In this document: piece after piece, positions 7,039 through 15,377 of the stretch
Position numbering within the stretch: the first letter of the stretch is position 1
How the letters are laid out: the number at the start of each line of letters is the position of its first letter
Assembly (NCBI RefSeq): GCF_016428595.1
Contig: NZ_JAELVQ010000034.1
Location: 1-34,375, forward strand
Reading direction: 5' to 3'
Source of the DNA: Snuella sedimenti
GTDB taxonomy: Bacteria; Bacteroidota; Bacteroidia; Flavobacteriales; Flavobacteriaceae
DNA: 34,375 nucleotides
Notes under the pieces: generated by a model
Database searches by the model: none
What the model saw: the letters and a program-made list of their open reading frames with translations, nothing else
What the model was told of the DNA's origin: nothing
Made by a program: the position numbers and the translations under genes

Positions 7039-9213
7039 AAAAAATTATTTCTTTTTTTAATGCTTTTAGTGTTCTCTGTCAATATGAAAGCACAACAAAA
7101 GCAAGTTGATCAAGATTCAACAAAGGTTGAAAAATTAGATGAGGTTTTGGTAAAAGCGGTTCGTGTAAATGCAACCTCTCCCATTACACATTCTAATGTA
7201 ACCAAAGCGCAATTGGAAAAGCGTAATTTAGGTCAGGATATACCAGTGTTGTTAAATTACTTGCCATCGGTGGTTACAACCAGTGATGCAGGCGCGGGAA
7301 TTGGCTATACAGGCATTCGAGTGCGTGGTGTAAGTGGCGAGTCTACCAATATTACTATCAATGGTATACCCTATAATGATGCAGAATCCTTGGGGACATT
7401 TTGGGTTAACTTACAGGATTTTTCTTCTTCTGTAGAAAGTCTTCAGGTACAACGCGGTGTCGGAACGTCTACTAATGGTTCTGGTGCATTTGGAGCCAGT
7501 ATTAATATTTTAACCGATGCCATTTCAAATGAAGCATTTGTATCGGTGTCCAATAGTTATGGTAGCTTTAATACACTTAGGCATAACATTAAATTTAGCA
7601 CAGGGTTGCTTAATGAAAAGGTTGAGTTTTCTGGTCGATTGTCTAAGATCGAGTCAGATGGTTATATAGACAGGGCTAGTTCCGATTTAAAATCCTATTT
7701 TTTACAAGGAGCCTATAAAGACAACAACCGTCTTATAAAAGCCATAGCGTTTGGGGGTGAAGAAATAACATATCAAGCTTGGTATGGTGTAGATGTTTTT
7801 ACTATTGACTCCAATAGAACGTACAATATTGCCGGAATTATAACTGATGACGAAGGTAACAATACAGGATTTTATGACAATCAAGTAGATGACTACAGGC
7901 AAGATCATTATCAGTTACATTGGAATGAACGATTTGACAATCAACTATCTTTAAATGTAGGTTTGAACTATACCAATGGAAGGGGTTTTTATGAAGAGTA
8001 TGTAGATAATTATTTCTATACTAATGTGTATTGGGCAGACGATTCAAAATTTTCATTTTTAGGTTTAGAGCCTATTACGGTTGACGGTAATACGGTAGAA
8101 AGTATGGACTATGTTCGTAGAAAATGGTTGGATAATAATTTTTATGTGGCTAATGCAAGTTTGAATTTTAAAGATGATAAGTTGGATGTAATAACAGGAG
8201 GATCGTTTAGTCTTTACGAAGGTGATCATTTTGGAGAAATTATTTGGGCGCAATATGCAGTAGATATTAGTAAAGATTATCGTTATTACTTTGGGCAAAG
8301 TAAAAAACGCGATGCTAGTGGATTTTCGAAAGCAACCTACAAAGTAAATGATAAATTAAGCCTTTATGGAGATTTGCAATATAGGTACGTAGAATATAAA
8401 ACCAATGGAACAGGCTCCAATCGTACTTTGTTTGAGATTAATAAAAAGTACAATTTTATCAATCCTAAAATAGGGGCTAGTATAAATCTGGATAGTAATA
8501 ACAATATTTATGGTTCTTATGCAAGAGCGAATAGAGAGCCAAGCAGAACAGATTTTGAAAACAGTGCCGATGTAAAACCGGAACAGCTTAATGATTTTGA
8601 ATTGGGATACCGTTACAAGAGTAAAAAGATAAAATTTAATGCCAATGCATATTTTATGTATTATAACGATCAGTTAGTTTTAACAGGCGCAATAGATAAT
8701 GTAGGTGCACCCATAAGAGCTAATGCTGGAAAAAGTTATAGGGCGGGGGTCGAATTAGAGACGTTTATTGCTGTTGGTAACAAGCTAACAATTCAATCAA
8801 ACCTTACTTTAAGTAGAAATAGAAACTTAAATAAAGGACAGTTTATAGAGGATGAGCCTTTGGGGGAAACAGATATAGCTTATTCTCCTAATGTGGTAAC
8901 AAGTACAGCGCTTAATTATACACCTATAAAGGGAATGCAATTAGCACTTGTTAATAAGTACGTTGGCAAACAATTAATGAATAATATAGGCAATAAGGAT
9001 TCAAGATTGAAGGCATATAATACCTTAGATTTTAATCTTGCTTACGAGTTTAAGCCAAAAGCCATTTTTAAATCGATTTTAGTGAATGGTATTGTAAATA
9101 ATATAACAAACGTGAAGTATAATGCCAATGGATTTGATTATGGTGGAGGGTATTATGTGTATTACCCACAAGCAACAACTAACTTTTTAGCAGGGGTTAC
9201 TCTAAAGTTTTAG
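7036..9213 (+). CDS. TonB-dependent outer-membrane receptor, probable thiamine transporter
   Basis: A 725-residue receptor with a Sec signal peptide (first 19 residues, ending at KAQ), a TonB-box-like LDEVLVKAV near residue 35, and a plug domain with the IRVRGVSGEST, ITINGIPYNDAES and LQVQRGVGTSTNGSGAFGASINI motifs. A 22-strand barrel follows, ending in an aromatic residue (GVTLKF). It would import a scarce nutrient across the outer membrane with energy from TonB. The upstream TPP riboswitch makes thiamine or a precursor the likely cargo. It has its own promoter and is followed by a strong terminator, so it is monocistronic. Confidence 0.93.
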   Translation: MKKLFLFLMLLVFSVNMKAQQKQVDQDSTKVEKLDEVLVKAVRVNATSPITHSNVTKAQLEKRNLGQDIPVLLNYLPSVVTTSDAGAGIGYTGIRVRGVSGESTNITINGIPYNDAESLGTFWVNLQDFSSSVESLQVQRGVGTSTNGSGAFGASINILTDAISNEAFVSVSNSYGSFNTLRHNIKFSTGLLNEKVEFSGRLSKIESDGYIDRASSDLKSYFLQGAYKDNNRLIKAIAFGGEEITYQAWYGVDVFTIDSNRTYNIAGIITDDEGNNTGFYDNQVDDYRQDHYQLHWNERFDNQLSLNVGLNYTNGRGFYEEYVDNYFYTNVYWADDSKFSFLGLEPITVDGNTVESMDYVRRKWLDNNFYVANASLNFKDDKLDVITGGSFSLYEGDHFGEIIWAQYAVDISKDYRYYFGQSKKRDASGFSKATYKVNDKLSLYGDLQYRYVEYKTNGTGSNRTLFEINKKYNFINPKIGASINLDSNNNIYGSYARANREPSRTDFENSADVKPEQLNDFELGYRYKSKKIKFNANAYFMYYNDQLVLTGAIDNVGAPIRANAGKSYRAGVELETFIAVGNKLTIQSNLTLSRNRNLNKGQFIEDEPLGETDIAYSPNVVTSTALNYTPIKGMQLALVNKYVGKQLMNNIGNKDSRLKAYNTLDFNLAYEFKPKAIFKSILVNGIVNNITNVKYNANGFDYGGGYYVYYPQATTNFLAGVTLKF

Positions 9214-9239
9214 ATAAATAAAATGTATTAATTATTCAG

Positions 9240-9266
9240 GCCTCAGCAAGTTTGTTGGGGCTTTTT
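9240..9266 (+). terminator. Intrinsic terminator of the TonB-dependent receptor
   Basis: GCCTCAGCA (9240-9248) pairs with TGTTGGGGC (9253-9261), including G-T pairs, around a four-base loop, and is followed directly by TTTTT. It sits 27 bases after the receptor stop and abuts the end of the convergent lipoprotein gene. Confidence 0.85.
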
Positions 9267-9693
9267 AGTTGGAAATTAAAAGCGTATTACCGCTAACGGT
9301 TACACGGTAATTACGTAAACTACATTGCAATGTGCCATTGTTTAGAGGAGCGCCCGTTACCAGACTATAAGTGTTTTTGTCATCACAGCCGCAAGTAGCA
9401 TTTAAACCAGAATTAACAAGTACCGAACATTCGCTTTGTGGGTGGTTGGGATCTGCTGCATCCCAGGCAAGGTAGTCGGCACCAGTAAAAGCCACTATAA
9501 TACCACCATTGCCAGCATTGGCTACATATGCCGAATTACCCGTAAACTGGAGTTGGCTATATTGTGGGAGGTTGAGGTTAACAGCTACATTAACACCTAT
9601 ATCTAGCAGGAATTTACAGTTTTTATTGTCGATAGAATTAGAACTGCAAGACATAAAAAAAGTTAGTGATAGTATGTAAAAAAAAGCTTTCAT
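9265..9693 (-). CDS. Hypothetical lipoprotein
   Basis: A 142-residue protein with a lipoprotein signal peptide: a hydrophobic N-terminus ending in the lipobox FMSC with the lipidated Cys near residue 16. The mature part has several cysteines (NCKF, SEC, CGCD, LQCS) that suggest disulphide bonds outside the cytoplasm, and many small polar residues typical of a beta-rich domain. I do not recognise the family. It is convergent with the receptor gene and divergent from greA; its last bases overlap the receptor terminator tail. Confidence 0.75.
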   Translation of the reverse strand: MKAFFYILSLTFFMSCSSNSIDNKNCKFLLDIGVNVAVNLNLPQYSQLQFTGNSAYVANAGNGGIIVAFTGADYLAWDAADPNHPQSECSVLVNSGLNATCGCDDKNTYSLVTGAPLNNGTLQCSLRNYRVTVSGNTLLISN

Positions 9694-9752
9694 CGAATCC
9701 TAAGAATTAAATTGCAATTTACAACAAAAAGCAAATTGCGTTAAATATTTTG

Positions 9753-9760
9753 TATATTTG
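9753..9760 (+). promoter_or_regulatory. -7 promoter element for greA
   Basis: TATATTTG matches TAnnTTTG exactly. Transcription would begin near 9767, giving a leader of about 96 bases before the greA ATG. A TTG at 9736-9738 is closer than the usual -33 spacing, so that half is doubtful. Confidence 0.55.
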
Positions 9761-9779
9761 TTATATGATCTCGTTTATG

Positions 9780-9842
9780 CGGGATTTTTTTATTCCGAAC
9801 GATTCACCGAGCATCGTCAAAGTGTGTTTTCGGAATCTTTTT
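9780..9842 (+). promoter_or_regulatory. Attenuator-like leader of greA
   Basis: Two mutually exclusive helices are possible. Early: CGGGAT (9780-9785) with ATTCCG (9792-9797) around six T residues. Late: ATTCCGAA (9792-9799) with TTCGGAAT (9829-9836), enclosing ACGAT/ATCGT (9799-9803 with 9813-9817), and followed by CTTTTTA. The late helix plus T tract looks like an intrinsic terminator, and the early helix would prevent it. Function is inference; no ligand or trigger is evident. Confidence 0.45.
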
Positions 9843-9862
9843 ATTAAATAAACGATGAAGTT

Positions 9863-10336
9863 ATGAGTAAAGTATCTTACTATACACCTGAAGGGCTTAA
9901 AAAGCTAAGAGATGAGTTAAAACACCTAAAAGATGTTGAACGCGTAAAAGCTTCAAAGGCAATTGCAGAGGCAAGGGATAAAGGTGATTTAAGTGAAAAT
10001 GCCGAGTATGATGCTGCTAAGGAAGCACAAGGTATGTTGGAAATGCGTATTTCTAAATTAGAAGACGCATTAGCAGGTGCTCGCGTTATTGATGAATCAC
10101 AACTGGATAATTCAAAGGTATTAGTGTTGTCAAAAGTTAAAATAAAGAACCAAGCCAATGGTATGGAAATGAACTATACGTTGGTAGCTGATGGAGAAGC
10201 CGATTTGGCCTCTGGTAAGATTTCGGTGAATTCACCTATCGGTAAAGGCCTATTAGGAAAATCGGTTGGAGATGTGGCCGAAATTCAAGTGCCCAATGGT
10301 GTTATTAAATTCGATATAGTAGAAATATCACGCTAA
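9863..10336 (+). CDS. greA: Transcription elongation factor GreA
   Basis: A 157-residue Gre factor of normal length. The N-terminal coiled coil contains the conserved tip ARDKGDLSENAEYDAAKE, with the acidic residues that enter the RNA polymerase secondary channel and stimulate cleavage of backtracked RNA. The C-terminal FKBP-like domain has NSPIGKGLLGKSVGD. The gene has its own promoter and a structured leader, and is 12 bases before the HIT gene, so the two form an operon. Confidence 0.97.
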   Translation: MSKVSYYTPEGLKKLRDELKHLKDVERVKASKAIAEARDKGDLSENAEYDAAKEAQGMLEMRISKLEDALAGARVIDESQLDNSKVLVLSKVKIKNQANGMEMNYTLVADGEADLASGKISVNSPIGKGLLGKSVGDVAEIQVPNGVIKFDIVEISR

Positions 10337-10348
10337 AAGTATATAGTT

Positions 10349-10738
10349 ATGGCTTCAATTTTTACAAAAATAGTTAAGGGAGAGATTCCGTGTTATAAAG
10401 TAGCCGAAACAGATGATTTTTTGGCGTTTTTGGATGTAAACCCCAATAGTAAAGGCCATACACTATGTATTCCCAAGAAGGAAGTTGATAAACTTTTTGA
10501 TTTGGACGAGGCGACATATAATGGTCTAATGGCTTTTTCAAGACGTGTTGCAATTGCTATTGAGAAAGCAATACCCTGTAAGCGTGTGGGCGTATCGGTA
10601 ATTGGTCTGGAAGTACCTCACGTACATGTACACTTAATACCACTGCACAGCATGGAGGATGCTCGGTTTATTCAAAAGGCAAGGTTATCCCCCGATGCGT
10701 TTCAAGAAATAGCCAAAGCTATTCAAGCTAAGCTATAG
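10349..10738 (+). CDS. HIT family nucleotide-binding hydrolase
   Basis: A 129-residue histidine-triad protein with the catalytic motif H91-V-H93-V-H95-L and the N-terminal FTKIVKGEIPCYKV typical of the HINT branch, which cleaves adenosine 5'-phosphoramidates and related nucleotides in the cytosol. It follows greA by 12 bases, an arrangement that suggests co-transcription. Its last 11 bases overlap the convergent histidine kinase gene. The physiological substrate cannot be told from sequence. Confidence 0.93.
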   Translation: MASIFTKIVKGEIPCYKVAETDDFLAFLDVNPNSKGHTLCIPKKEVDKLFDLDEATYNGLMAFSRRVAIAIEKAIPCKRVGVSVIGLEVPHVHVHLIPLHSMEDARFIQKARLSPDAFQEIAKAIQAKL

Positions 10739-11888
10739 CACGATCTAAAGCAATCTGTATGGTTGTTCCTTTGTCTATCTCAGATTGTAGAACACTTATC
10801 TTTCCATTATGAAAATCTTCAATAATACGTTGGGTTAAGGAGAGTCCTAAGCCCCATCCGCGTTTTTTCGTTGTATACCCGGGTTCAAAAATTTTATTGA
10901 ACAATTTTTTATGGATACCCTTTCCTGTATCGGTTACACTTACTTTTATGGTGTCTTCCAACTCCGAGATTTCAACAGTCAATTTTCCTCTTCCTTTCAT
11001 AGCATCGATGGCATTTTTAACAAGGTTTTCAATCGTCCAACTATACAACTGTTTATTTAAATTTACAAAAATGGGTTCTTCGGGTGTAATAAGTTCAAAA
11101 TCTATTAGTTTAGAAGATCTCGATTTCAAGTAATCATACGAATTGATAGTTTCTTCAATAATATTGACTACTTCTAAAGTGGGAGCCGACCCAATTTTAC
11201 TAAAGCGTTCGGTAATGGTTTGTAGTCGGTCTATGTCTTTCTCTATTTCAAAAATATAGTCGGGATTAACATTTTCAGACTTTAAAATTTCGGCCCAACC
11301 TATCAACGACGATAGAGGTGTGCCAATTTGATGGGCTGTCTCTTTGGCCATTCCAGACCATAGCTTATTTTGGGTGGCATTTTTTGAACTTTTATAAAAG
11401 AGGAATAATACAACTATAAAAAGGAAAATAATAAGTAACAGAGCTAGAGGATAATATTTAAGTTTATTTAACAATGGAGAGTTGCCGTAGTATATTGTGC
11501 TTACCCTTTTACCTCCAACTATAACATCAATGGGGGTGTTTTCCCTTTTAAATTGGTTTATGGTTTTCTTTACAAAGGCATCGTCCTTAATTTTTTCTTC
11601 GTTAATGTTAAAGAAGCTTTCTATGCTGCCATTTGCATTTATAAGGAGCATTGGTGTGGTTGTATTGCTGTTGAGGACTTGCAGCGTTAATTCGCCAATG
11701 TCATTTTCAAGATCGGTATCTTTAAGCAAATTCATTTGAGCTATGGACAAATTTTCCATTTTTATACGCTCTTCATTTTTAAAGTGCTGAAAAAAGGAAT
11801 AGGTGTTCCATAAAATGAGGGATACAATACCAAACGAGATAACAATAATAACCCAGCGTAAGGTATTTCTGTGTTTTGCAAAGACCAT
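10728..11888 (-). CDS. Sensor histidine kinase, membrane-bound, orphan
   Basis: A 386-residue kinase. Two membrane segments, near residues 8-30 and 140-162, flank an extracytoplasmic sensor region of about 110 residues. The dimerisation domain has ETAHQIGTPLSS with phospho-acceptor H186. The ATPase domain has the N box NLVKNAIDAM, the G1 box DTGKGI and the G2 box GWGLGLSL. I start it at ATG 11886-11888; the longer reading frame to 11990 runs through a foldback repeat, and its extra 34 residues lack family features. No response regulator gene is next to it, so its partner is elsewhere. The signal sensed is unknown. Confidence 0.9.
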   Translation of the reverse strand: MVFAKHRNTLRWVIIVISFGIVSLILWNTYSFFQHFKNEERIKMENLSIAQMNLLKDTDLENDIGELTLQVLNSNTTTPMLLINANGSIESFFNINEEKIKDDAFVKKTINQFKRENTPIDVIVGGKRVSTIYYGNSPLLNKLKYYPLALLLIIFLFIVVLFLFYKSSKNATQNKLWSGMAKETAHQIGTPLSSLIGWAEILKSENVNPDYIFEIEKDIDRLQTITERFSKIGSAPTLEVVNIIEETINSYDYLKSRSSKLIDFELITPEEPIFVNLNKQLYSWTIENLVKNAIDAMKGRGKLTVEISELEDTIKVSVTDTGKGIHKKLFNKIFEPGYTTKKRGWGLGLSLTQRIIEDFHNGKISVLQSEIDKGTTIQIALDRAIA

Positions 11889-11965
11889 TAACTTAATAAA
11901 TAAATTTAAATATGTAATATAATGTAAATCCGCTAAAATTATTGTGCAATATGTTGGGAAATGTA

Positions 11966-12129
11966 TTGAACTCATCTTGACTTTTTCCAATTGGTTAAAA
12001 AATTGCGCTTTTGAGCCTGCTTTTTGTCATTTTCTCATTCCGTAGCCCTGCTATGCAAATTAAAAATGCCTTCCATCAAGTTCAAAATTGCTAATTTTCA
12101 CTTCAATCAAAAAAGTTAAGATGAGTTCA
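11966..12129. repeat. Foldback (MITE-like) repeat element
   Basis: Terminal inverted repeats TGAACTCATCTTGACTTTTT (11967-11986) and its complement at 12109-12128 match at 19 of 20 positions. Inside, the arms keep weaker complementarity (the AATTGC...TTTTGA segment near 12000 against TTCAAAATTGC near 12085). The exact centre, 12048, is a hairpin TAGC-CCT-GCTA (12043-12053). The unit is about 164 bp and has no coding capacity. It fills most of the 361-bp gap between the histidine kinase and the flavin reductase gene. No clear target duplication is visible. Confidence 0.65.
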
Positions 12130-12224
12130 TTATTTATAATTTTATAAATGAAGAATGGGTATAGAAATTTTGTAGATGTGAACTAATAATAAATTCATGA
12201 TTAATTTTTAATAAATATTTTAAT

Positions 12225-12232
12225 TAGCTTTG
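12225..12232 (+). promoter_or_regulatory. -7 promoter element for the flavin reductase gene
   Basis: TAGCTTTG is an exact TAnnTTTG match 18 bases before the ATG at 12250. Transcription would start around 12239, giving a very short leader. The -33 element is not clear. Confidence 0.5.
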
Positions 12233-12249
12233 TGGAAATTAAAAGGTGA

Positions 12250-13119
12250 ATGAGGTCGTTTGAGCCAAACAGTTTGTCAACCAGTAAATTGCATAGTTAT
12301 TTGTTAAGTGCGATAGCTCCTCGACCTATAGCTTTTGCGAGTACGGTAGACAAAAGTGGAACCCCTAATTTATCGCCTTTTAGTTTTTTTAATGTTTTTA
12401 GTGCAAATCCGCCAATATTAATATTTTCGCCGTCGCGTCGTGTTAGGGACAATACGACTAAGCATACCTTAGAAAATGTGGAAAAAATAAAGGAGGTGGT
12501 GATAAATGTTGTTAACTACGATATTGTGCATCAAATGTCCCTGAGTAGTACCGAATATGGTGCTGGGGTTAATGAGTTTGACAAGGCAGGGTTAACTATG
12601 TTGAAATCGGATATTGTAAAGCCTTTTCGGGTTTTGGAATCACCGGTGCAATTTGAATGTAAGGTCAATGACATTATTAAGCTAGGAACAGAAGGAGGTG
12701 CTGGAAATTTAATTATATGTGAAGTTGTAAAGATGCATATAAACACCGACGTTCTTAATGATGATGAATCTATAAACCAGGAAAAATTAGATTTGGTGGC
12801 CAGAGCAGGAGGAAGTTATTACAGTCGGGCAAATAAAGGTTTTTTTGAAATACCTAAGCCTTTATCTACCTTGGGAATTGGTGTAGATAGTTTTCCAGAC
12901 CATGTTAAAGATAGTATGATTTTAACAGGTAATGATTTAGGTATGTTAGGAAATATAGAGGCTTTGCCAACACCCACTATGGTAAAAGATTTTATAGAAG
13001 GACTTGAGGCTAGGTATCCGGATATTAAGAAATCGACGCACAGGGAAAAACATATTTTGGCACGTAATTATTTAAGCTATGGTGATGTGGATAGTGCCTG
13101 GAAAATTTTATTAAGTTAG
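12250..13119 (+). CDS. Flavin reductase-like (FMN-binding split-barrel) protein
   Basis: A 289-residue cytosolic protein. The N-terminal 190 residues form a flavin reductase-like domain with IAPRPIAFASTVDKSG, NLSPFSFFNVFSANPP and a VVINVV strand, as in FMN-binding enzymes that reduce or bind flavin with NAD(P)H. A C-terminal extension of about 100 residues (from near IPKPLSTLGIGVDS) is shared by Bacteroidetes relatives and has no known role. The gene has its own promoter and is followed after 33 bases by DUF3127. The substrate cannot be deduced. Confidence 0.85.
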   Translation: MRSFEPNSLSTSKLHSYLLSAIAPRPIAFASTVDKSGTPNLSPFSFFNVFSANPPILIFSPSRRVRDNTTKHTLENVEKIKEVVINVVNYDIVHQMSLSSTEYGAGVNEFDKAGLTMLKSDIVKPFRVLESPVQFECKVNDIIKLGTEGGAGNLIICEVVKMHINTDVLNDDESINQEKLDLVARAGGSYYSRANKGFFEIPKPLSTLGIGVDSFPDHVKDSMILTGNDLGMLGNIEALPTPTMVKDFIEGLEARYPDIKKSTHREKHILARNYLSYGDVDSAWKILLS

Positions 13120-13152
13120 TATAAATTAAATAATAGATATAAATTATAATTA

Positions 13153-13530
13153 ATGGAAGTTCAAGGAAGCGTAAAAATGATAGGAGAAACTCAAACTTTT
13201 GGAAGTAATGGGTTTAGAAAAAGAGAAATTGTTGTAACTACTGATGAGCAGTACCCTCAACATATTATGATTGAATTTATTCAAGATAAAACCGATTTGC
13301 TAAATAGCTATCAAGTAGGTCAGCAGGTAAAAATAAGTGTTAATTTAAGAGGAAGAGAGTGGGTAAATCCACAAGGAGAAACTAAGTATTTTAATACCAT
13401 CCAAGGTTGGCGTATTGAGGCTTTACAAGCGAGTGCTAGTGGCGAAAACATGCCGCCTGTTCCTCCAGCAGATGCTTTTGAGCCGGCAGGAAATTTGAAT
13501 GAAGACGAGCACGACGATTTGCCGTTTTAA
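13153..13530 (+). CDS. DUF3127 protein with SSB-like acidic tail
   Basis: A 125-residue protein of the DUF3127 family. The first 100 residues look like an OB-fold beta barrel (VQGSVKMIGETQTFG, KREIVVTTDEQYPQHIMIEF, VKISVNLRGREW), as in single-stranded DNA-binding proteins. A flexible proline-rich linker leads to a final EDEHDDLPF, which closely resembles the C-terminal DDDIPF tip by which SSB recruits repair and replication proteins. A role in binding nucleic acid or competing for SSB partners is inference. It is the last gene before a strong terminator. Confidence 0.8.
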   Translation: MEVQGSVKMIGETQTFGSNGFRKREIVVTTDEQYPQHIMIEFIQDKTDLLNSYQVGQQVKISVNLRGREWVNPQGETKYFNTIQGWRIEALQASASGENMPPVPPADAFEPAGNLNEDEHDDLPF

Positions 13531-13569
13531 ATTATGGGGATAACCTAAAAAACGATTAAAAGATTTAAG

Positions 13570-13606
13570 CAGCCTCAATGTTATTAGCATTGGGGTTGTT
13601 TTTTTT
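13570..13606 (+). terminator. Intrinsic terminator after DUF3127
   Basis: CAGCCTCAATG (13570-13580) pairs with CATTGGGGTTG (13588-13598) over 11 bp with G-T pairs, around a seven-base loop, and is followed by eight T residues. Confidence 0.92.
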
Positions 13607-13621
13607 AAGATAATAATTTAG

Positions 13622-14254
13622 ATGCAGTACCTATCAAAAGACATATGGTTTCCAGATGTAACAGAAGCAACACAAGAAGGTTTGCTGGCTATTGGGGGAG
13701 ACTTATCCGTTCACCGTTTGTTATATGCTTACAGAAATGGGATTTTTCCATGGTTTGGTGATGGAGAACCAATTTTATGGTGGTCACCAGATCCGCGTTT
13801 TGTTTTGTTTCCTGAAAAACTGAAGGTTTCTAAAAGTATGAAGCAAGTACTGCGTAATTGTGATTATGAAGTGACAGTAAACAAAGCGTTTGAAGAAGTC
13901 ATAATACAATGTTCTAAGGCAAAGCGAGAAGGCCAGTCAGGCACTTGGATTACCGGCGACATGATTGATGCCTATGTTGAATTACATGAGATGGGATATG
14001 CCAAATCGGTTGAGGTTTGGAAAGAAGGTATTTTAGTTGCAGGATTGTATGGGGTCGATTTAGACAATGGCGTGTTTTGTGGAGAGAGTATGTTTACCAA
14101 TGAGAGTAATGCTAGTAAGGCAGGGTTTATTACTTTTATTAAAAACAGCAATTATAGTTTAATAGATTGTCAAGTATATACCAATCATTTAGAACGATTG
14201 GGAGCTGAAGAGATACCGAGAGATATGTTTCTAAAGTATTTAACAAATAAATAG
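13622..14254 (+). CDS. aat: Leucyl/phenylalanyl-tRNA--protein transferase
   Basis: A 210-residue enzyme that adds leucine or phenylalanine from charged tRNA to N-terminal lysine or arginine of proteins, marking them for ClpAP in the N-degron pathway. Family motifs are clear: GLLAIGGDLS, YRNGIFPWF, PILWWSPDPRFVLFP, and SVEVWKEGILVAGLYGVDL, FCGESMF. The length is normal. The ATG at 13622 is 15 bases after the terminator T tract of the previous gene, so a promoter must overlap that terminator or transcription reads through. The next gene follows after 7 bases. Confidence 0.95.
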   Translation: MQYLSKDIWFPDVTEATQEGLLAIGGDLSVHRLLYAYRNGIFPWFGDGEPILWWSPDPRFVLFPEKLKVSKSMKQVLRNCDYEVTVNKAFEEVIIQCSKAKREGQSGTWITGDMIDAYVELHEMGYAKSVEVWKEGILVAGLYGVDLDNGVFCGESMFTNESNASKAGFITFIKNSNYSLIDCQVYTNHLERLGAEEIPRDMFLKYLTNK

Positions 14255-14261
14255 TGTAAAA

Positions 14262-15377
14262 ATGGCACAAAGAATATGGCTTATAGTCTGCGTTATTTTG
14301 CTAATACCTATACGAACATTGGGTCAAGAGATGCCTTTAAAGGTTGGTGTTGTTGGGCTTAGTCATTCGCATGTTCATTGGATCCTTAGCGATCTGGATC
14401 GAAAGGATATCGATGTTGTAGGCATTGTAGAGCCTAATAAGGATCTTGCCCAACGCTATGCACAACAGTATGGTTATTCCATGTCTATAGTGTATAATAC
14501 AATAAAGGAGATGATTGCTGCTACACATCCAGAGGCTGTTACAGCTTTTGGTTCGATTTATGAGCACTTACATGTTGTGGAAGTTTGTGCTCCAGAAGGT
14601 GTTCATGTTATGGTTGAGAAGCCCTTAGCGGTTAGTGTCGAGCATGCAAAGAAAATGAAAATGCTTGCTAGGAAGCACAACATACATTTGCTCACCAATT
14701 ATGAAACCACTTGGTATCCTACTAACCATAAGGCCTACGAGTTGCTAAAAGAAAATTATATTGGGACCACTAGAAAAATTATTGTACGCGACGGACATAA
14801 AGGTCCTAAAAAGATAGGTGTAAATAAAGAGTTTTTAGATTGGCTAACAGATCCCATTCAAAATGGCGGAGGTGCTATTACCGATTTTGGTTGTTATGGA
14901 GCTAATTTGACCACTTGGTTAATGGAAGGTGAAAAGCCCAGTACAGTTACGGCCGTAACCCTACAACAACAACCTGAAAACAATCCTAAAGTAGATGATG
15001 ATGCGACAATAATTTTAACCTATAATGATAATGTTAAAGTTATTATACAAGCATCTTGGAATTGGCCCATTGGAAGAAAGGATATGGAAATTTACGGTGT
15101 AAACGGTGTTATATATGTTGATAACAAACATGATATGCGTATTCATATTTCAAAAGGATACGACGGATTTACTGCCGAGACCTTTAATTTAGAAGAGCGA
15201 ACGCCTCCATTTAATGATCCGTTTGCATTGCTGAAGGCTGTAGTGCGTAATGAAGTAGCATTGAAACCAAATGACCTTACAGCTCTTGAAAATAATATGA
15301 TAGTCGTTGAGATTTTAGAGGCAGCCATTAAAAGTGCAAAGTTGGGTAAAACCGTGAAACTTAGTGCTATTGATTAA
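14262..15377 (+). CDS. Exported Gfo/Idh/MocA-family oxidoreductase
   Basis: A 371-residue NAD(P)-dependent dehydrogenase fold. A hydrophobic Sec-type signal covers residues 1-21, ending in LGQ. The Rossmann start is LKVGVVGLSHSHVHW, and the hallmark VEKPLAV appears near residue 125. The C-terminal part has GGGAITDFGCYGANL and a beta-sheet dimer domain. Family members oxidise sugars or cyclitols and also act on glycans; exported members occur in Bacteroidetes and often use tightly bound cofactor. The substrate is unknown. It is 7 bases after aat and ends with a 4-base overlap with the convergent tag gene. Confidence 0.87.
   Translation: MAQRIWLIVCVILLIPIRTLGQEMPLKVGVVGLSHSHVHWILSDLDRKDIDVVGIVEPNKDLAQRYAQQYGYSMSIVYNTIKEMIAATHPEAVTAFGSIYEHLHVVEVCAPEGVHVMVEKPLAVSVEHAKKMKMLARKHNIHLLTNYETTWYPTNHKAYELLKENYIGTTRKIIVRDGHKGPKKIGVNKEFLDWLTDPIQNGGGAITDFGCYGANLTTWLMEGEKPSTVTAVTLQQQPENNPKVDDDATIILTYNDNVKVIIQASWNWPIGRKDMEIYGVNGVIYVDNKHDMRIHISKGYDGFTAETFNLEERTPPFNDPFALLKAVVRNEVALKPNDLTALENNMIVVEILEAAIKSAKLGKTVKLSAID

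Noticed and set aside
11889-11990. Longer N-terminus of the histidine kinase
   Set aside because: The extra frame lies partly in the foldback element and shows no signal or domain feature; ATG 11888 precedes the first membrane helix normally.
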